Assembly (NCBI GenBank): GCA_026988195.1
Contig: JALSLS010000465.1
Span: forward strand, 1 to 6,363
Origin: Methylomonas sp.
Lineage (GTDB): Bacteria; Pseudomonadota; Gammaproteobacteria; Methylococcales; Methylomonadaceae
Length of the DNA stretch: 6,363 nucleotides
Direction of reading: 5' to 3'
Position 1 is the first letter of the stretch; every line of letters begins with the position of its first letter. The notes beneath the pieces were generated by a model that was given only the letters and a program-made list of their open reading frames with translations, was not told the DNA's origin and did not search any database. The position numbers and the translations under genes were made by a program. This document shows, one piece after another, positions 6,239 to 6,363 of this stretch.

Positions 6239-6266
6239 AGGCAACCAGCAACAAATAACCCACCCA
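6226..6266. repeat. Inverted repeat containing dispersed repeat copy 2
   Basis: TGGGTGGGT (6226-6234) is exactly complementary to ACCCACCCA (6258-6266) across a 23-nt loop. Positions 6238-6266 are the second copy of the 29-nt repeat found at 623-651, in the same orientation (27 of 29 identical). The left arm shares bases with the hairpin 6186-6238, so the two structures cannot form together. Confidence 0.65.
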
Positions 6267-6363
6267 CCTTACTGGCTTTTTTATCCCTGCTCAAACCATC
6301 TCAATCGTTACGTAGCTGGCTATGGTCGCAACCAGCATCCTGCTTCAAGCGACACTTGCACAT
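6267..6363. other. Terminal non-coding stretch with no supported gene
   Basis: I see no gene here. A T-run (6277-6282) follows a weak CCAG/CTGG pairing (6245-6248/6272-6275), too poor to call a terminator. GCAACCAGCA occurs at 6328-6337 and also at 6241-6250 inside repeat copy 2. GCTGG (6315-6319) can pair with CCAGC (6332-6336). The area appears to continue the repeat-rich intergenic region past the window. Confidence 0.4.

Noticed and set aside
6109..6294. Minus-strand 61-codon frame across the holA end and repeat copy 2
   Set aside because: It overlaps the holA C-terminus and runs through inverted repeats. Repeat copy 1, read on the same strand, also gives GGLF-I/V-AGCL, but this follows from the shared DNA repeat and is not evidence of coding.
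6322..6363. Possible start of a gene running off the right edge
   Set aside because: ATG 6322 opens 14 codons to the edge, but there is no Shine-Dalgarno sequence, and the peptide does not resemble NadD, the gene expected after holA.

Overview
The window looks like chromosomal DNA of an AT-rich gammaproteobacterium. The main evidence is the conserved block ybeL <- | -> leuS - lptE - holA, which is arranged around leuS in the same way in E. coli. The translated proteins (LeuRS, LptE, DNA polymerase III delta, YbeL zinc ribbon) are recognisably gammaproteobacterial. I cannot place the genus from sequence alone. A low-GC group such as the Methylococcales would fit, but that is a guess.

Layout, left to right. 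(1) Positions 1-512 hold the 3' part of a REP-associated tyrosine transposase (RAYT) gene, whose true start lies before the window. (2) Positions 513-688 hold a repeat-dense convergent intergenic region. It contains two REP-like hairpins in inverted orientation (516-543 and 593-621), each with a GTAG tetranucleotide at its foot, so together they look like a BIME. Next to them is a copy of a 29-nt repeat that forms part of a long imperfect hairpin. (3) On the minus strand lie a solitary ParA-type ATPase (689-1459) and, upstream of it, a YbeL/DUF1451 zinc-ribbon protein (1534-2022). parA has a near-consensus sigma70 promoter that overlaps the ybeL stop codon. (4) The divergent gap 2023-2102 must hold the promoters of ybeL and leuS. 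(5) leuS (2103-4553) encodes a compact leucyl-tRNA synthetase that appears to lack the leucine-specific insertion before KMSKS. (6) A rho-independent terminator lies at 4566-4617, followed by a short region with a candidate promoter and a three-codon mini-ORF. (7) lptE (4675-5175) and holA (5178-6179) are separated by only 2 nt. (8) Positions 6180-6363 hold no supported gene but are rich in inverted repeats, including a second copy of the 29-nt repeat seen near 623.

The housekeeping genes serve separate processes: leucine charging and editing (LeuRS), LPS export to the outer membrane (LptE with LptD), and sliding-clamp loading (HolA). Their linkage is conserved by descent rather than by a shared pathway. 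The accessory features are the RAYT/REP pair, the orphan ParA and the small dispersed repeat. I see no new multi-gene system. The RAYT with its probable cognate GTAG hairpins is the most system-like element, and the shared repeat and the LeuRS domain loss are the next most worthwhile leads.
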